The position numbers and the translations under genes are program-made. DNA of 64,000 nucleotides from positions 79,809 through 143,808 of the forward strand of contig NCED01000004.1 in assembly GCA_002280485.1 (NCBI GenBank), in the 5' to 3' direction. The DNA is from Caulobacterales bacterium 32-69-10. Lineage in GTDB: Bacteria > Pseudomonadota > Alphaproteobacteria > Caulobacterales > Caulobacteraceae. Below, piece by piece: positions 11,487 to 20,044 of this stretch. The stretch's first letter is position 1, and each line of letters opens with the position of its first letter. A model generated the notes under the pieces. That model ran no database searches and had not been told where the DNA came from. It saw nothing but the letters and a program-made list of their open reading frames with translations.

Positions 11487-11798
11487 TCAGCTCTTGCCCT
11501 CGACCTCTTCCTCGCGGCCGGTGATCGAGCCGTCCTGGAACAGGTATTCGCGCAGCTCCTTGTCGAAGGTCGCGTCCTTGCGGCGGATCCATTCCAGGAC
11601 CATGGCCGCGTGCTCGGTCTCCTCGCGGGCGTTGTGCAGCAGGATCGCCTTCAGTTCGGGGTCCTGGGTGTCGTCGGCGCGCTGGCGATACCAGTCGACG
11701 GCCTCCAGCTCCTCCATCAGCGAGGTGATGGCGTAGTGGAGCTCCAGGGTCTCGCGGGACAGGGACTCTCTGGGAACGTGAAGGACTTCGCTCGACAT
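11487..11798 (-). CDS. Encapsulated-ferritin-like (EncFtn) four-helix protein
   Basis: 103 residues from the ATG at 11798; the AGGAG of its ribosome site overlaps the hisI stop codon (TAGGAG), suggesting translational coupling. It closely follows the EncFtn pattern: ITSLMEELEAVDWYRQR, then the metal-binding ExxH in NAREETEHAAMVLEWIRR, and the C-terminal EYLFQDGSITGREEEVEGK. EncFtn proteins form annular decamers with ferroxidase sites at subunit interfaces, normally packed inside encapsulin shells. No encapsulin gene is next to it, and the tail lacks a clear cargo-loading peptide. Iron oxidation or handling in the cytoplasm is the likely role. Confidence 0.85.
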   Translation of the reverse strand: MSSEVLHVPRESLSRETLELHYAITSLMEELEAVDWYRQRADDTQDPELKAILLHNAREETEHAAMVLEWIRRKDATFDKELREYLFQDGSITGREEEVEGKS

Positions 11799-11812
11799 GG
11801 TGCGCTGGTCTC

Positions 11813-12241
11813 CTAGCGGTGGGTTTGGGGGGGATCGGCGTCTTCCCGCAACGTCCCGTCCGGCGTGACGATCCGGTAGAAGCACGAGCGGAAGCCGACA
11901 TGGCAGGCGCCGCCGTCGCCTTGGGGCCGGACCTTGATCCAGATGGCGTCCTGGTCGCAGTCGATGCGGATTTCTTCGACAAGCTGCAGCTGGCCTGAGG
12001 TCTCGCCCTTTTTCCAAAGGGCCCCCCGCGAGCGGCTGAAGTAGTGGGCGACCCGGGTCTCGACGGTCAGCGCCAGGGCCTCGGCGTTCATCCAGGCGAA
12101 CATCAAGACCTCGCCGGTGTCGGCGTGGGTGGCGACGGCGGCGACCAGGCCGGCGGCGTCGAACCGGGGGGCCAGCACCGCGCCGCGTTCCAGCGCGTCC
12201 TTCGAGGGGGCGGTGGGGAAGGGGGCGTTCATGAGCCGCAT
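11813..12241 (-). CDS. hisI: Phosphoribosyl-AMP cyclohydrolase HisI
   Basis: 142 residues. Third step of histidine synthesis; a separate HisI domain not fused to HisE, as is usual in alphaproteobacteria. Signature blocks: [28 protein letters not shown], the Mg-binding DCDQDA, and the zinc-site [11 protein letters not shown]. The start may be 12241 (MRLMNAPF) or the ATG at 12232 (MNAPF). No other his genes are in the window. It is divergent from the DUF817 gene and upstream of the ferritin-like gene, whose ribosome site overlaps its stop. Confidence 0.95.
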   Translation of the reverse strand: MRLMNAPFPTAPSKDALERGAVLAPRFDAAGLVAAVATHADTGEVLMFAWMNAEALALTVETRVAHYFSRSRGALWKKGETSGQLQLVEEIRIDCDQDAIWIKVRPQGDGGACHVGFRSCFYRIVTPDGTLREDADPPQTHR

Positions 12242-12281
12242 ATGGCGCCCTTGTGGCCTGTCACGCTAGCCTCAGGGCCGC

Positions 12282-13151
12282 ATGAACCTGAAGGACCGTA
12301 TCAAGAGCCGGGTGGAAGCCATGGACCGGCTCGTGCGCCCCTGGGCGGAGCGGTCGCGCTGGCGCGCCTACGCCTACGAGTTCCTGCTGTTCGGCCTGAA
12401 GCAGGCCTGGGCCTGCCTCTTCGGAGGCCTGATGCTGGCCCTCCTCGTCGGCACCCACCTGGTCTGGCCGGAGCACGCGCCGCTCGCCCGTTACGACTTC
12501 CTGGTGCTGGCGGCGCTCGGCATCCAGGTCGCCCTTCTGGCCACGGGCCTGGAGCGGCGGGACGAGGCGGTGGTGATCGCGATCTTCCACATCGTCGGCA
12601 CGGGCATGGAGCTGTTCAAGACCGCCCAGGGTTCGTGGATCTATCCCGAGCCCAGCCTGTTGCGGCTCGGCGGCGTGCCCCTGTTCTCAGGCTTCATGTA
12701 CGCCTGCGTCGGCAGCTACATCGCCAGGGCCATGCGGCTCTTCGAGATCCGCTTCGAGCGCTATCCGCCCCTGTGGGGGCCGTGGGTCCTGGCCGTGCTG
12801 TCCTATGTGAACTTCTTCAGCCACCATTATGCGCCCGACATCCGGTGGGGCCTGTTCGCCCTTTCGGCGGCGCTGTTCGGTCGGGCCTGGTTCCAGTTCA
12901 CCCCGGACCGGACGCCACGGCGGATGCCGATGCTGCTGGGCTTCCTGCTGGTGGCGATCTTCATCTGGTTCGCCGAGAACCTCGGGACCTTCGCCAGCGC
13001 CTGGATCTATCCCGCGCAGAAGGACGGCTGGACCCTGGTGCCGCTGACCAAGCTCGGCTCATGGTACTTGCTGATGATGCTGAGCTTCGTCCTCGTGACC
13101 CTGGTGCATCGGCCGGAGCGCGCCGAGACCGCGGCCAAAGACGTCGCATGA
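12282..13151 (+). CDS. DUF817 integral membrane protein (YoaT-like)
   Basis: 289 residues with about eight hydrophobic segments and few polar loops. The sequence fits DUF817, with conserved-looking blocks YEFLLFGLKQAWACLFG, HIVGTGMELFKTAQGSW, NFFSHHY and FAENLGTFASAWIYP. The His, Asn and Trp residues within membrane segments suggest a redox or enzymatic membrane role, but no function is established for the family that I can name. It is divergent from hisI with a 40-base gap, so their promoters must overlap. Confidence 0.8.
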   Translation: MNLKDRIKSRVEAMDRLVRPWAERSRWRAYAYEFLLFGLKQAWACLFGGLMLALLVGTHLVWPEHAPLARYDFLVLAALGIQVALLATGLERRDEAVVIAIFHIVGTGMELFKTAQGSWIYPEPSLLRLGGVPLFSGFMYACVGSYIARAMRLFEIRFERYPPLWGPWVLAVLSYVNFFSHHYAPDIRWGLFALSAALFGRAWFQFTPDRTPRRMPMLLGFLLVAIFIWFAENLGTFASAWIYPAQKDGWTLVPLTKLGSWYLLMMLSFVLVTLVHRPERAETAAKDVA

Positions 13152-13215
13152 GGCCAGGGTTGTTTTCGCAGCCGCGAAAGCGTACTTCCCCGCCCTTCAA
13201 CGTAGGAGATGCGAG

Positions 13216-14244
13216 ATGGGTTACCGGGTGGCCGTTGTCGGCGCCACGGGCAACGTGGGCCGTGAGATGATGAATATCCTCGAGGAACTGAAGTTCCCCG
13301 TGGATGAGATCTTCGCCGTGGCCTCGCGCAAATCCATTGGCGTCGAAGTCTCCTACGGCGAGAAGATTCTCAAGTGCCAGTCGATCGACCAGTTCGACTT
13401 CTCCAAGGTCGACATCGTGCTGATGTCGGCCGGCGGCGCCGTGTCGAAGGAATGGTCCGAGAAGATCGGCAAGCTCGGGCCAGTGGTGATCGACAACTCG
13501 TCGCACTTCCGGATGGACCCGGACGTGCCGCTGATCGTGCCGGAGGTGAACCCCGACGCGGTGGCGGGCTTCCGCAAGAAGAACATCATCGCCAACCCGA
13601 ACTGCTCGACCGCGCAGCTGGTGGTGGCCCTCAAGCCCCTCCACGATGCGGCGAAGATCACGCGCGTGGTGGTGTCGACCTACCAGTCCGTCTCCGGGGC
13701 CGGCAAGGAAGGCATGGACGAGCTGTGGAACCAGACCAAGGGGGTCTTCGTCCTCGGCGCGCCCGATCCGGTGAAGTTCACCAAGCAGATCGCCTTCAAC
13801 GTGATCCCGCACATCGACGTCTTCATGGACGACGGGTTCACCAAGGAAGAGTGGAAGATGACCGTCGAGACCCAGAAGATCCTGGATCCGGCGATCAAGC
13901 TGGTCGCCACCTGCGTGCGCGTGCCGGTGTTCATCGGCCACTCCGAGGCGGTGAACATCGAGTTCGAGCGTCCTCTGGACGAGGACGAGGCGCGCGACAT
14001 CCTGCGCGACGCGCCTGGCGTGCTGGTCATCGATAAGCGCGAGAACGGCGGCTACATCACGCCCAAGGAGAGCCAGGGCGAGCACGCGGTCTACGTCTCG
14101 CGCATCCGCAACGACCCGACCGTCGAGCACGGCCTGGTGCTGTGGTGCGTATCGGACAACCTGCGCAAGGGCGCGGCCCTCAACGCCGTCCAGATCGCCC
14201 AGCTGCTGCACGAGCGCGGCCTGCTGGAACGCGCCGAAGCCTGA
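13216..14244 (+). CDS. asd: Aspartate-semialdehyde dehydrogenase
   Basis: 342 residues. Reduces aspartyl phosphate to aspartate semialdehyde for lysine/DAP, threonine and methionine synthesis. N-terminal NADP loop VAVVGATGNVGREMM; catalytic Cys in NPNCSTAQL; active-site region QSVSGAGKEGMDEL; substrate-binding Arg in CVRVPVFIGHSEA. The ribosome site AGGAG lies at 13205-13209, seven bases before the ATG. It is followed by a strong GC hairpin. Confidence 0.97.
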   Translation: MGYRVAVVGATGNVGREMMNILEELKFPVDEIFAVASRKSIGVEVSYGEKILKCQSIDQFDFSKVDIVLMSAGGAVSKEWSEKIGKLGPVVIDNSSHFRMDPDVPLIVPEVNPDAVAGFRKKNIIANPNCSTAQLVVALKPLHDAAKITRVVVSTYQSVSGAGKEGMDELWNQTKGVFVLGAPDPVKFTKQIAFNVIPHIDVFMDDGFTKEEWKMTVETQKILDPAIKLVATCVRVPVFIGHSEAVNIEFERPLDEDEARDILRDAPGVLVIDKRENGGYITPKESQGEHAVYVSRIRNDPTVEHGLVLWCVSDNLRKGAALNAVQIAQLLHERGLLERAEA

Positions 14245-14251
14245 GACTGAC

Positions 14252-14280
14252 GCCGCGGGCGGGCAAGGCCCGCCCGCGGC
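14252..14280 (+). terminator. 13-bp perfect GC hairpin after asd
   Basis: The arms 14252-14264 and 14268-14280 are perfectly complementary around a 3-base AAG loop, eight bases after the asd stop. No T-run follows (CCTTACC), so it may be a weak terminator or mRNA-stabilising 3' structure. rarD starts 32 bases downstream. Confidence 0.5.
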
Positions 14281-14312
14281 CCTTACCGTCTCGGCGAGGC
14301 TGAGAACCGCCG

Positions 14313-15212
14313 ATGACGACGACCATCCCTCCCAAGACGGACAAGCTCGCGCTCGCCGCGGCCATCGGCTGCTTCGTCAGCTGGGGCGTGTTCCCCTTCC
14401 TGTTCCAGGCCGCGGGGCGGGCCGGCGCCACCTCCTGGGAGGTCGTGGGCTGGCGGGTCGTCGCGGCCCTGCCGTGCCTGTTCGTGATGGTCGTCGCCAC
14501 CGGCCAGCTCAAGGCGCTGAAGACCCTGATGCGCCAGCCTCGGCTGGTCGGGCCGCTGGTCTTCACCGGCCTGCTGATCGGGGCCAACTGGGGCGTCTAC
14601 ACCTGGGCCGTCCAGAACGGCCAGACCCTGGCGACGAGCTTCGGCTACTACCTCAACCCGCTGCTCAACATGCTGGTCGGGGCCTGGCTGTTCCGCGAGC
14701 GGCTGAGCCTGACGGCCTGGATCGCCATCGCGCTCGCCACCGTCGGCGTGGCCCTGCAAGGCGCGGCCACCGGCGGCCTGCCGTGGATCGCCCTCTTCAT
14801 CGGCGGGACCTTCTGCATCTACGGGGCGGTGCGCAAACAGGTGCCGGTGGAGGCCCAGACCGGGCTCTTCGTCGAGACCCTGGTGCTGTTCCTGCCTTCG
14901 GTCGGCTTCGTGGGCTGGGAGCTGGTCCACGGGGTCGGGGCCTTCGGCCACAGCGCGCTGGCCACCACCCTGATGCTGCTGATCGGCCTGTTGTCGACCC
15001 TGCCGCTGATCGCCTTCTCGTTCGCGGCGCGCCGGCTGCCGCTCAGCGTGCTGGGCTTCCTGCAGTTCATTCAGCCGACCCTGCTGTTCTTCGTCGGCGC
15101 GGTGCAGGGCGAGCCGGTGACGGCGATGAGGCTCGCGTCGTTCGGCTTCATCTGGGCCGGGGTGGCGGTGTTCATCGTCGACCTGGTGCGGCGTCACCGC
15201 GAACGAGCTTAG
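14313..15212 (+). CDS. rarD: EamA-family transporter RarD
   Basis: 299 residues with ten predicted membrane segments in the DMT/EamA arrangement. RarD-type features: FVSWGVFPFLFQ in helix 1, GANWGVYTWAVQNG and SFGYYLNPLLNMLVG in the first half, and SFAARRLPLSVLGFLQFIQP in the second. Substrate export (metabolites or drugs) is assumed for the family, but the substrate is unknown here. The stop overlaps by four bases the stop of the convergent hydroxylase gene. Confidence 0.88.
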   Translation: MTTTIPPKTDKLALAAAIGCFVSWGVFPFLFQAAGRAGATSWEVVGWRVVAALPCLFVMVVATGQLKALKTLMRQPRLVGPLVFTGLLIGANWGVYTWAVQNGQTLATSFGYYLNPLLNMLVGAWLFRERLSLTAWIAIALATVGVALQGAATGGLPWIALFIGGTFCIYGAVRKQVPVEAQTGLFVETLVLFLPSVGFVGWELVHGVGAFGHSALATTLMLLIGLLSTLPLIAFSFAARRLPLSVLGFLQFIQPTLLFFVGAVQGEPVTAMRLASFGFIWAGVAVFIVDLVRRHRERA

Positions 15213-16468
15213 GGCGTCAGCGCCTCGCCCCGCAGCAACCGCGGCAGATCGCCAAGCGCGCCGCCGGCTTCCTGCATGAACAGGCGGCGCAGCGGCGCGG
15301 CGCGGCCCATCAGTTTCATACCGGCGCCGCGGACGGCGCGGCTGACCGGGTCGGTCGGCCCGAACAGGCGGATGACGAGGTCGGTGGCCATGCCCATGCC
15401 GGCGGTGTCGAAGCGGCGCCAGCGGGCGTAGCGGTCCAGCACCACGGCCCCGCCCCAGTCCTCGCCGAGCCGGGCGGCGTCGGCGACCACCTCGGCCAGG
15501 GCGGCGGCGTCCTTCAGCCCCATGTTCAGCCCCTGGCCGGCGATGGGATGCATCACATGGGCGGCGTCGCCGACCAGGGCGGTCCGCTCGGCGACGATCT
15601 TCTCCACCGCGGTCAGGGCGAGGGGATAGCGGAAGCGCGGACCGATCAGGCGGGGCGCGCCCAGGGCGTCGCCGAAGCGGCGGGCGAGGTGGGCTTCGAA
15701 CGCCTCGGGGGAAGCCTCGACCAGGGCCTTGGCCTGGGCGCGGGGCTCGTTCCACACCAGGCTGGCGCGGTTCTCGGTCAGGGGCAGAATGGCCAGGGCC
15801 GCGCCGCCCATGAAATATTCGTGCGCCACCCCCTCGTGCGGATGCGCCAGGGCCACGGTGGCCACCACACCGTCCTGGGCGTAGCGCCAGCCGGTGGTGC
15901 GCAGGCCGGCCGCCTCGCGCACCGGCGAGACGCGGCCTTCGGCGCCGACCACCAGGGGCGCGGTCAAGACGCGGCCGTCCGCCAGCCGGACCCGGGCCAG
16001 ACGGGCGTCCGTCTCGACGCTCTCGACGCGGGCGGGGGCGAAGACGTCGACGCCGGCCGCCTCAACCGCCTGACCGACGGCGGCGCGGATGTGGCGGTTC
16101 TCGATCATCCAGGCCAGGGGCTCGCCGTCGTTGCGGTCGGCGATCTCGGCGCTGTCGAAACGCAGGAAGGTCGGCGAGGGCGACCGGGCCGACGCGCCGG
16201 GGGCCGGACCGTCGGTGACCATGATCGACCGCAGCGGCTGGGCGTGCGGCTCCAGGGCGCCCGCCACACCCAGGGCCCGCCACTGGCGGAAATTGGCGTA
16301 GGCGATGGCCGAGGCCCGGCCGTCGAAATCGGGGGCGGTGCGGGTCTCCAGGGTCTGGATATCGACCACGGCGACCCGGAAGCCGGCCTGGGTCAGTCCC
16401 AGGGCCAGGGTCGCCCCGGCCATGCCGGCGCCGGCGATGACGACGTCGAACTCATGCTCCGCGCTCAT
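15209..16468 (-). CDS. FAD-dependent UbiH/UbiF/Coq6-type hydroxylase
   Basis: 419 residues from the ATG at 16468 (MSAEHEFDVVIAGAG). Flavoprotein monooxygenase of the ubiquinone-ring hydroxylase family, probably membrane-associated. FAD loop GAGMAGATLALGL; second motif around VVGAEGRVSPVREAAG; third motif LVGDAAHVMHPIAGQGLNMGLKDA, the UbiH/F signature. Which ring carbon it hydroxylates cannot be read from sequence. The longer frame to 16741 runs into the ftsK leader and is rejected. COQ9 at 57.3 kb belongs to the same pathway. Confidence 0.9.
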   Translation of the reverse strand: MSAEHEFDVVIAGAGMAGATLALGLTQAGFRVAVVDIQTLETRTAPDFDGRASAIAYANFRQWRALGVAGALEPHAQPLRSIMVTDGPAPGASARSPSPTFLRFDSAEIADRNDGEPLAWMIENRHIRAAVGQAVEAAGVDVFAPARVESVETDARLARVRLADGRVLTAPLVVGAEGRVSPVREAAGLRTTGWRYAQDGVVATVALAHPHEGVAHEYFMGGAALAILPLTENRASLVWNEPRAQAKALVEASPEAFEAHLARRFGDALGAPRLIGPRFRYPLALTAVEKIVAERTALVGDAAHVMHPIAGQGLNMGLKDAAALAEVVADAARLGEDWGGAVVLDRYARWRRFDTAGMGMATDLVIRLFGPTDPVSRAVRGAGMKLMGRAAPLRRLFMQEAGGALGDLPRLLRGEALTP

Positions 16469-16516
16469 AAAGCGACTTGTCCTATGTGCGCTCCCGGCCG
16501 TCCAGAGCGCGCCGTC

Positions 16517-16532
16517 GTAAACGCCCCTTAAC
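16517..16532 (+). promoter_or_regulatory. CtrA-box-like site upstream of ftsK
   Basis: GTAA (16517-16520), seven bases, then TTAAC (16528-16532) match the Caulobacter CtrA consensus TTAA-N7-TTAA with one mismatch. It lies about 50 bases before the ftsK start in the ftsK/hydroxylase divergent space. That makes cell-cycle control of ftsK plausible, but a one-mismatch 8-base motif can occur by chance. Confidence 0.35.
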
Positions 16533-16580
16533 CCTCTTGGCGTCAGGAATGCCCAGATCTGTTTTCGAGTGGAGACGCTG

Positions 16581-19013
16581 ATGGCCGGAGCGGCGGTCCA
16601 GGGCAGGACGACGAGGCAGGCGCCGGCCAAGCCGGCGGCGGCGGCGCGGCTGTGGGCCAGCCTGCTGTGGGGCCTGCGCGCGGCGTGGGACAGCGACATC
16701 GCCTGCCGCCTGCGCGGCGGCGTGACCGCGGCGTTCGGCACGGCCCTGATCGTCAGCTTCGCGACCTATGACTCCATGGACCCCAGCGGCAACGTCGCCT
16801 CGGCCGGTCCGACGCGGAACATCCTGGGCGGCTTCGGCGCCGGCCTGGCCGACGCCGGCCTGCAGTCGTTTGGCCTGGCCGCCTGGATCGCGGCCCTGGC
16901 CATGGTGGTGGCCGGCCTGCACCGGGCCGCCGCCCGCGACCCGCGCGGAACCCGCGCCCCTCTGCGGATCAAGGCCCTCGCCGCGACCGTGGGCGTGCTG
17001 CTGCTCGCCGGCGCCCTGGCCGGCCCCCAGCCCCCCGCGGCCTGGCCGATGGCCCGCGGCCTCGGCGGTTTCTGGGGCGACGGGGCGCTCAACGTCCTGG
17101 CCGGCCTGACCCAGGCTGTTGGCCTCCCGGCCGGACGCAGCCTGGCTGCCGTGGTGCTGGGCCTGGGCGCCCTCGGCGCCCTGGTCTTCGCCGTGGGGCT
17201 CAGCCGCCGCGACTTCGTACTCGCCGGAGACTGGCTGGCCTGGAGCGGCCGGGCCATGGCCGATCTGGCGGCCGCCCGCTTCGCCCGGCTCCCGGCGCCC
17301 GAGGATGACGACGAAGACAAGCCGGCGCCCAAGGTGCGCCGCCGCGCCGCCGCGCCGGTCGAGGACGCGCCTGTCGCTGCGGACGATGACGACGACATCC
17401 TGCCGGCGAAGACCGAGCCCAAGCTCGCCATCAACACGCCCAAGGCCGCGCCCAAGCCCTCCGGCCGCGAAGCCCGCGAGAGCCAGGCGGCCTTCGACTT
17501 CGTGCATCCGGGCGGCTTCCACCTGCCCGAGCTGGCGATGCTGTCCAAGCCCAAGCCGCGGGCCTCGACCATCGATGAGGGCGCCCTGCGCCAGAACGCC
17601 CGCCTGCTGGAGAACGTGCTGGCCGAGTTCGGGGTCAAGGGCACGATCGACCAGATCCGCCCCGGTCCCGTCGTCACCCTCTATGAGCTGGCGCCCGCCG
17701 CCGGGGTGAAGTCGAGCCGGGTCATGTCCCTGTCCGACGACATCGCCCGCTCGATGAGCGCCCGCGCCTGCCGCGTCTCGGTGGTGCAGGGCCGCAACGC
17801 CATCGGGATCGAACTGCCCAACGCCCGGCGGGAGACGGTCTATCTGCGCGACCTGCTGTCCTCGGCCGAATACGAGAAGTCCGGGTGGGGCCTGCCCATG
17901 GCTCTGGGCGAGACCATCCAGGGCGAGCCCTATGTGGCTGATCTCGCCAAGATGCCCCACCTGCTGATCGCCGGCACCACCGGCTCGGGCAAGTCGGTCG
18001 GGGTCAACGCCATGATCCTGTCGATCCTGTACCGGCTGCCGCCGGACCAGTGCCGCTTCATCATGATCGACCCGAAGATGCTGGAGCTCAGCGTCTACGA
18101 CGGCATCCCCCACCTGCTGGCCCCGGTGGTCACCGATCCCAAGAAGGCGATCGTGGCCCTGAAGTGGACGGTGCGGGAGATGGAGAACCGCTACCGGCTG
18201 ATGTCCAAGATCGGCGTGCGCAACGTCTCCGGCTACAACGAGAAGGCCCGCGAGGCCGCCGCCAAGGGCGAGCACTTCGAGCGCACGGTGCAGACCGGCT
18301 TCGACGACGCCGGCCGTCCGGTCTACGAGAGCGAAAAGCTCAACCCCGAGCCCATGCCCTATCTCGTCGTGGTCATCGACGAGGTGGCCGACCTGATGAT
18401 GGTGGCCGGCAAGGACATCGAGGGCGCCGTGCAGCGCCTGGCCCAGATGGCCAGAGCCGCCGGCATCCACCTGATCATGGCCACCCAGCGCCCGTCGGTG
18501 GACGTGATCACCGGCACCATCAAGGCCAACTTCCCAACCCGGATCAGCTTCCAGGTCACCTCCAAGATCGACGCCCGCACCATCCTGGGCGAGCAGGGCG
18601 CCGAACAGCTGCTGGGCCAGGGCGACATGCTCTACATGGCCGGCGGCGGGCGGGTGACCCGCCTGCACGGCCCCTTCGTCTCCGACGGCGAGGTGGAGGC
18701 GGTGGCCGCCTTCCTGCGCCAGCAGGGCGAGCCGCAATACCTTGAAGAGGTCACCGCGGCCCCGGACGAAGACGAAGAAGGCGGCTTCGGCGAAGGCGGC
18801 GAGGGCGGCTCCGGCGACGACCTCTACGACCAGGCGGTGGCGGTGGTGACCCGCGACCGCAAGGCCTCGACCAGCTATATCCAGCGCCGCCTGCAGATCG
18901 GCTACAACCGCGCCGCCTCCCTGATCGAGAAGATGGAGAAGGAAGGGGTGGTCTCGGCCGCCAACCACGCCGGCAAGCGGGACATCCTGGCCGGGCCGCC
19001 GCCGCCGCTCTGA
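16581..19013 (+). CDS. ftsK: DNA translocase FtsK
   Basis: 810 residues from the ATG at 16581, preceded by GGAG six bases upstream; a GTG at 16569 is an alternative. Septum-anchored motor that pumps chromosome dimers toward dif for XerCD. N-terminal third: about four membrane segments. Residues about 240-310: Pro/Ala/acidic linker, short compared with E. coli FtsK. Motor: Walker A IAGTTGSGKSVGVN, Walker B VVVIDEVADLMMV. C-terminal gamma winged helix: YIQRRLQIGYNRAASLIEKM, the KOPS-reading domain. It is divergent from the hydroxylase gene and followed by lolA. Confidence 0.96.
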   Translation: MAGAAVQGRTTRQAPAKPAAAARLWASLLWGLRAAWDSDIACRLRGGVTAAFGTALIVSFATYDSMDPSGNVASAGPTRNILGGFGAGLADAGLQSFGLAAWIAALAMVVAGLHRAAARDPRGTRAPLRIKALAATVGVLLLAGALAGPQPPAAWPMARGLGGFWGDGALNVLAGLTQAVGLPAGRSLAAVVLGLGALGALVFAVGLSRRDFVLAGDWLAWSGRAMADLAAARFARLPAPEDDDEDKPAPKVRRRAAAPVEDAPVAADDDDDILPAKTEPKLAINTPKAAPKPSGREARESQAAFDFVHPGGFHLPELAMLSKPKPRASTIDEGALRQNARLLENVLAEFGVKGTIDQIRPGPVVTLYELAPAAGVKSSRVMSLSDDIARSMSARACRVSVVQGRNAIGIELPNARRETVYLRDLLSSAEYEKSGWGLPMALGETIQGEPYVADLAKMPHLLIAGTTGSGKSVGVNAMILSILYRLPPDQCRFIMIDPKMLELSVYDGIPHLLAPVVTDPKKAIVALKWTVREMENRYRLMSKIGVRNVSGYNEKAREAAAKGEHFERTVQTGFDDAGRPVYESEKLNPEPMPYLVVVIDEVADLMMVAGKDIEGAVQRLAQMARAAGIHLIMATQRPSVDVITGTIKANFPTRISFQVTSKIDARTILGEQGAEQLLGQGDMLYMAGGGRVTRLHGPFVSDGEVEAVAAFLRQQGEPQYLEEVTAAPDEDEEGGFGEGGEGGSGDDLYDQAVAVVTRDRKASTSYIQRRLQIGYNRAASLIEKMEKEGVVSAANHAGKRDILAGPPPPL

Positions 19014-19156
19014 TCCAACCTCATGCCGCCGCCCAGCTTCGGTCGCGCGACATGAACCGCAGTTCACTCCACGGCCGCATTGCGGCCAAGCCTGCGCCTT
19101 CCTCGGACCGCTTGCGCAGGTTAGGCGTTGAGGCTGGACGTCTCGAAGGAGCCCCG

Positions 19157-19771
19157 ATGGATCGCCGCACCCTGCTGGCCGCCGGCCTCAGCCTCGCTTT
19201 CGCGCCCGCCGCCTTGGCTCAGGTCCAGGCCCTGCCCTTGAAGGACCGCCAGCTGGTGGCCCAGGCGGCCGCCTATCTGCAGGCGATGAAGATGGCCAAG
19301 GGCCGCTTCACCCAGACCTCCAGCCGCGGTTCATCCTCGTCGGGCACGCTCTATCTGAACCGCCCGGGCAAGGCCCGGTTCGAGTACGATCCGCCGGCCG
19401 AGATGCTGATCGTCTCCGACGGCCGCAACGTCTCGATCTACGATCGCCGCCTGAAGACCTTCGACCGCGCTCCTATTGGCGCCACGCCGCTGGGCATCTT
19501 CCTGGCGCGCCGCATCAGCCTGGAGGAGGAGGTCAAGGTCACCCGCCTGACCCGCTCCGAAGGCGGCTTCGCCATCACCGTCATGGACGCCCGCGGCCAG
19601 GCCGACGGCCGGTTGGTCCTGGAGTTCAACGCCGACCCCATCTCCCTGGCCGGATGGACGGTGATCGATGGCCAGGGGGTGCAGACCAAGGTGCGGCTCA
19701 GGGACATGCAGCCCACGAGCGGACTGGACCCTGCCCTCTTCGTCCTGACCGACCCGCGGCCAAAAGGTTAA
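19157..19771 (+). CDS. lolA: Outer-membrane lipoprotein carrier LolA
   Basis: 204 residues from the ATG at 19157, preceded by AAGGAG at 19146-19151. Periplasmic chaperone that ferries lipoproteins from LolCDE to the outer membrane. Signal peptide MDRRTLLAAGLSLAFAPAALA; then the LolA core with AYLQAMKMAKGRFTQTS, LYLNRPGKARFEYDPP and VSIYDRRLKTFDRAP. It sits 143 bases after ftsK, an arrangement seen in Caulobacter and relatives. The in-frame extension to 19052 lacks a ribosome site and would bury the signal peptide. Confidence 0.92.
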   Translation: MDRRTLLAAGLSLAFAPAALAQVQALPLKDRQLVAQAAAYLQAMKMAKGRFTQTSSRGSSSSGTLYLNRPGKARFEYDPPAEMLIVSDGRNVSIYDRRLKTFDRAPIGATPLGIFLARRISLEEEVKVTRLTRSEGGFAITVMDARGQADGRLVLEFNADPISLAGWTVIDGQGVQTKVRLRDMQPTSGLDPALFVLTDPRPKG

Positions 19772-19813
19772 CTGTCACACCAAAGACACAGGCAAGAATC
19801 TTTCGAAGATAAC

Positions 19814-19842
19814 TTGCTGTTTCCGCGGCGGGTGGCATATTT
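19814..19842 (+). promoter_or_regulatory. Sigma-70-type promoter between lolA and xthA
   Basis: TTGCTG (19814-19819), 16-17 bases, then CATATT/ATATTT (19836-19842). The start site would fall near 19848, just before a series of hairpins and an intrinsic terminator, so this promoter seems to serve a short non-coding transcript, not xthA (start 20045). Confidence 0.55.
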
Positions 19843-19847
19843 GGTAC

Positions 19848-19959
19848 GTATCGGGCGCAGGCTCACGCCAGCGCCCATTCCCCGCCGTCGGACTCATCCC
19901 CTCCCGGCGTCGGCGCAATACAGACCCTCGCCCGGCTGCTCATGCAGTCGGGCGTTTTT
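19848..19959 (+). ncRNA. Candidate small RNA between lolA and xthA
   Basis: About 110 nt bounded by the promoter above and a terminator. It folds by eye into three elements: hairpin 1 at 19853-19876 (GGGCGC/GCGCCC plus inner GGC/GCC around TCAC), hairpin 2 pairing CGCCG at 19883-19887 with CGGCG at 19905-19909, and the terminator hairpin 19929-19954 with T5. The linker between hairpins 1 and 2 (ATTCCC) and the loop of hairpin 2 (ACTCATCCCCTCC) are C-rich and could pair with Shine-Dalgarno sequences. No ORF with a ribosome site is inside. I do not recognise an Rfam family. Confidence 0.5.
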
Positions 19960-20000
19960 CTTTTGGGGTTGGGCGGCTGCTCACGCAGTCGGGCGTTTTC
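19929..20000 (+). terminator. Intrinsic terminator and an adjacent near-copy
   Basis: First copy: CGCCCG (19929-19934) pairs with CGGGCG (19949-19954), with an inner CTG/CAG, followed by TTTTT at 19955-19959 and TTTT shortly after. About 40 bases on, the segment CGGCTGCTCACGCAGTCGGG recurs with one change (19974-19995) followed by TTTTC, but its outer left arm is lost. The near-duplication looks like a tandem copy of the terminator. Confidence 0.7.
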
Positions 20001-20044
20001 TTTATGGGTTGGCTCGGACGCGCGACCCAAACCAGGAGAGTTCG

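Noticed and set aside
16482..19067. Long minus-strand ORF opposite ftsK
   Set aside because: Low-complexity His/Gly/Asp-rich shadow of ftsK; no family features.
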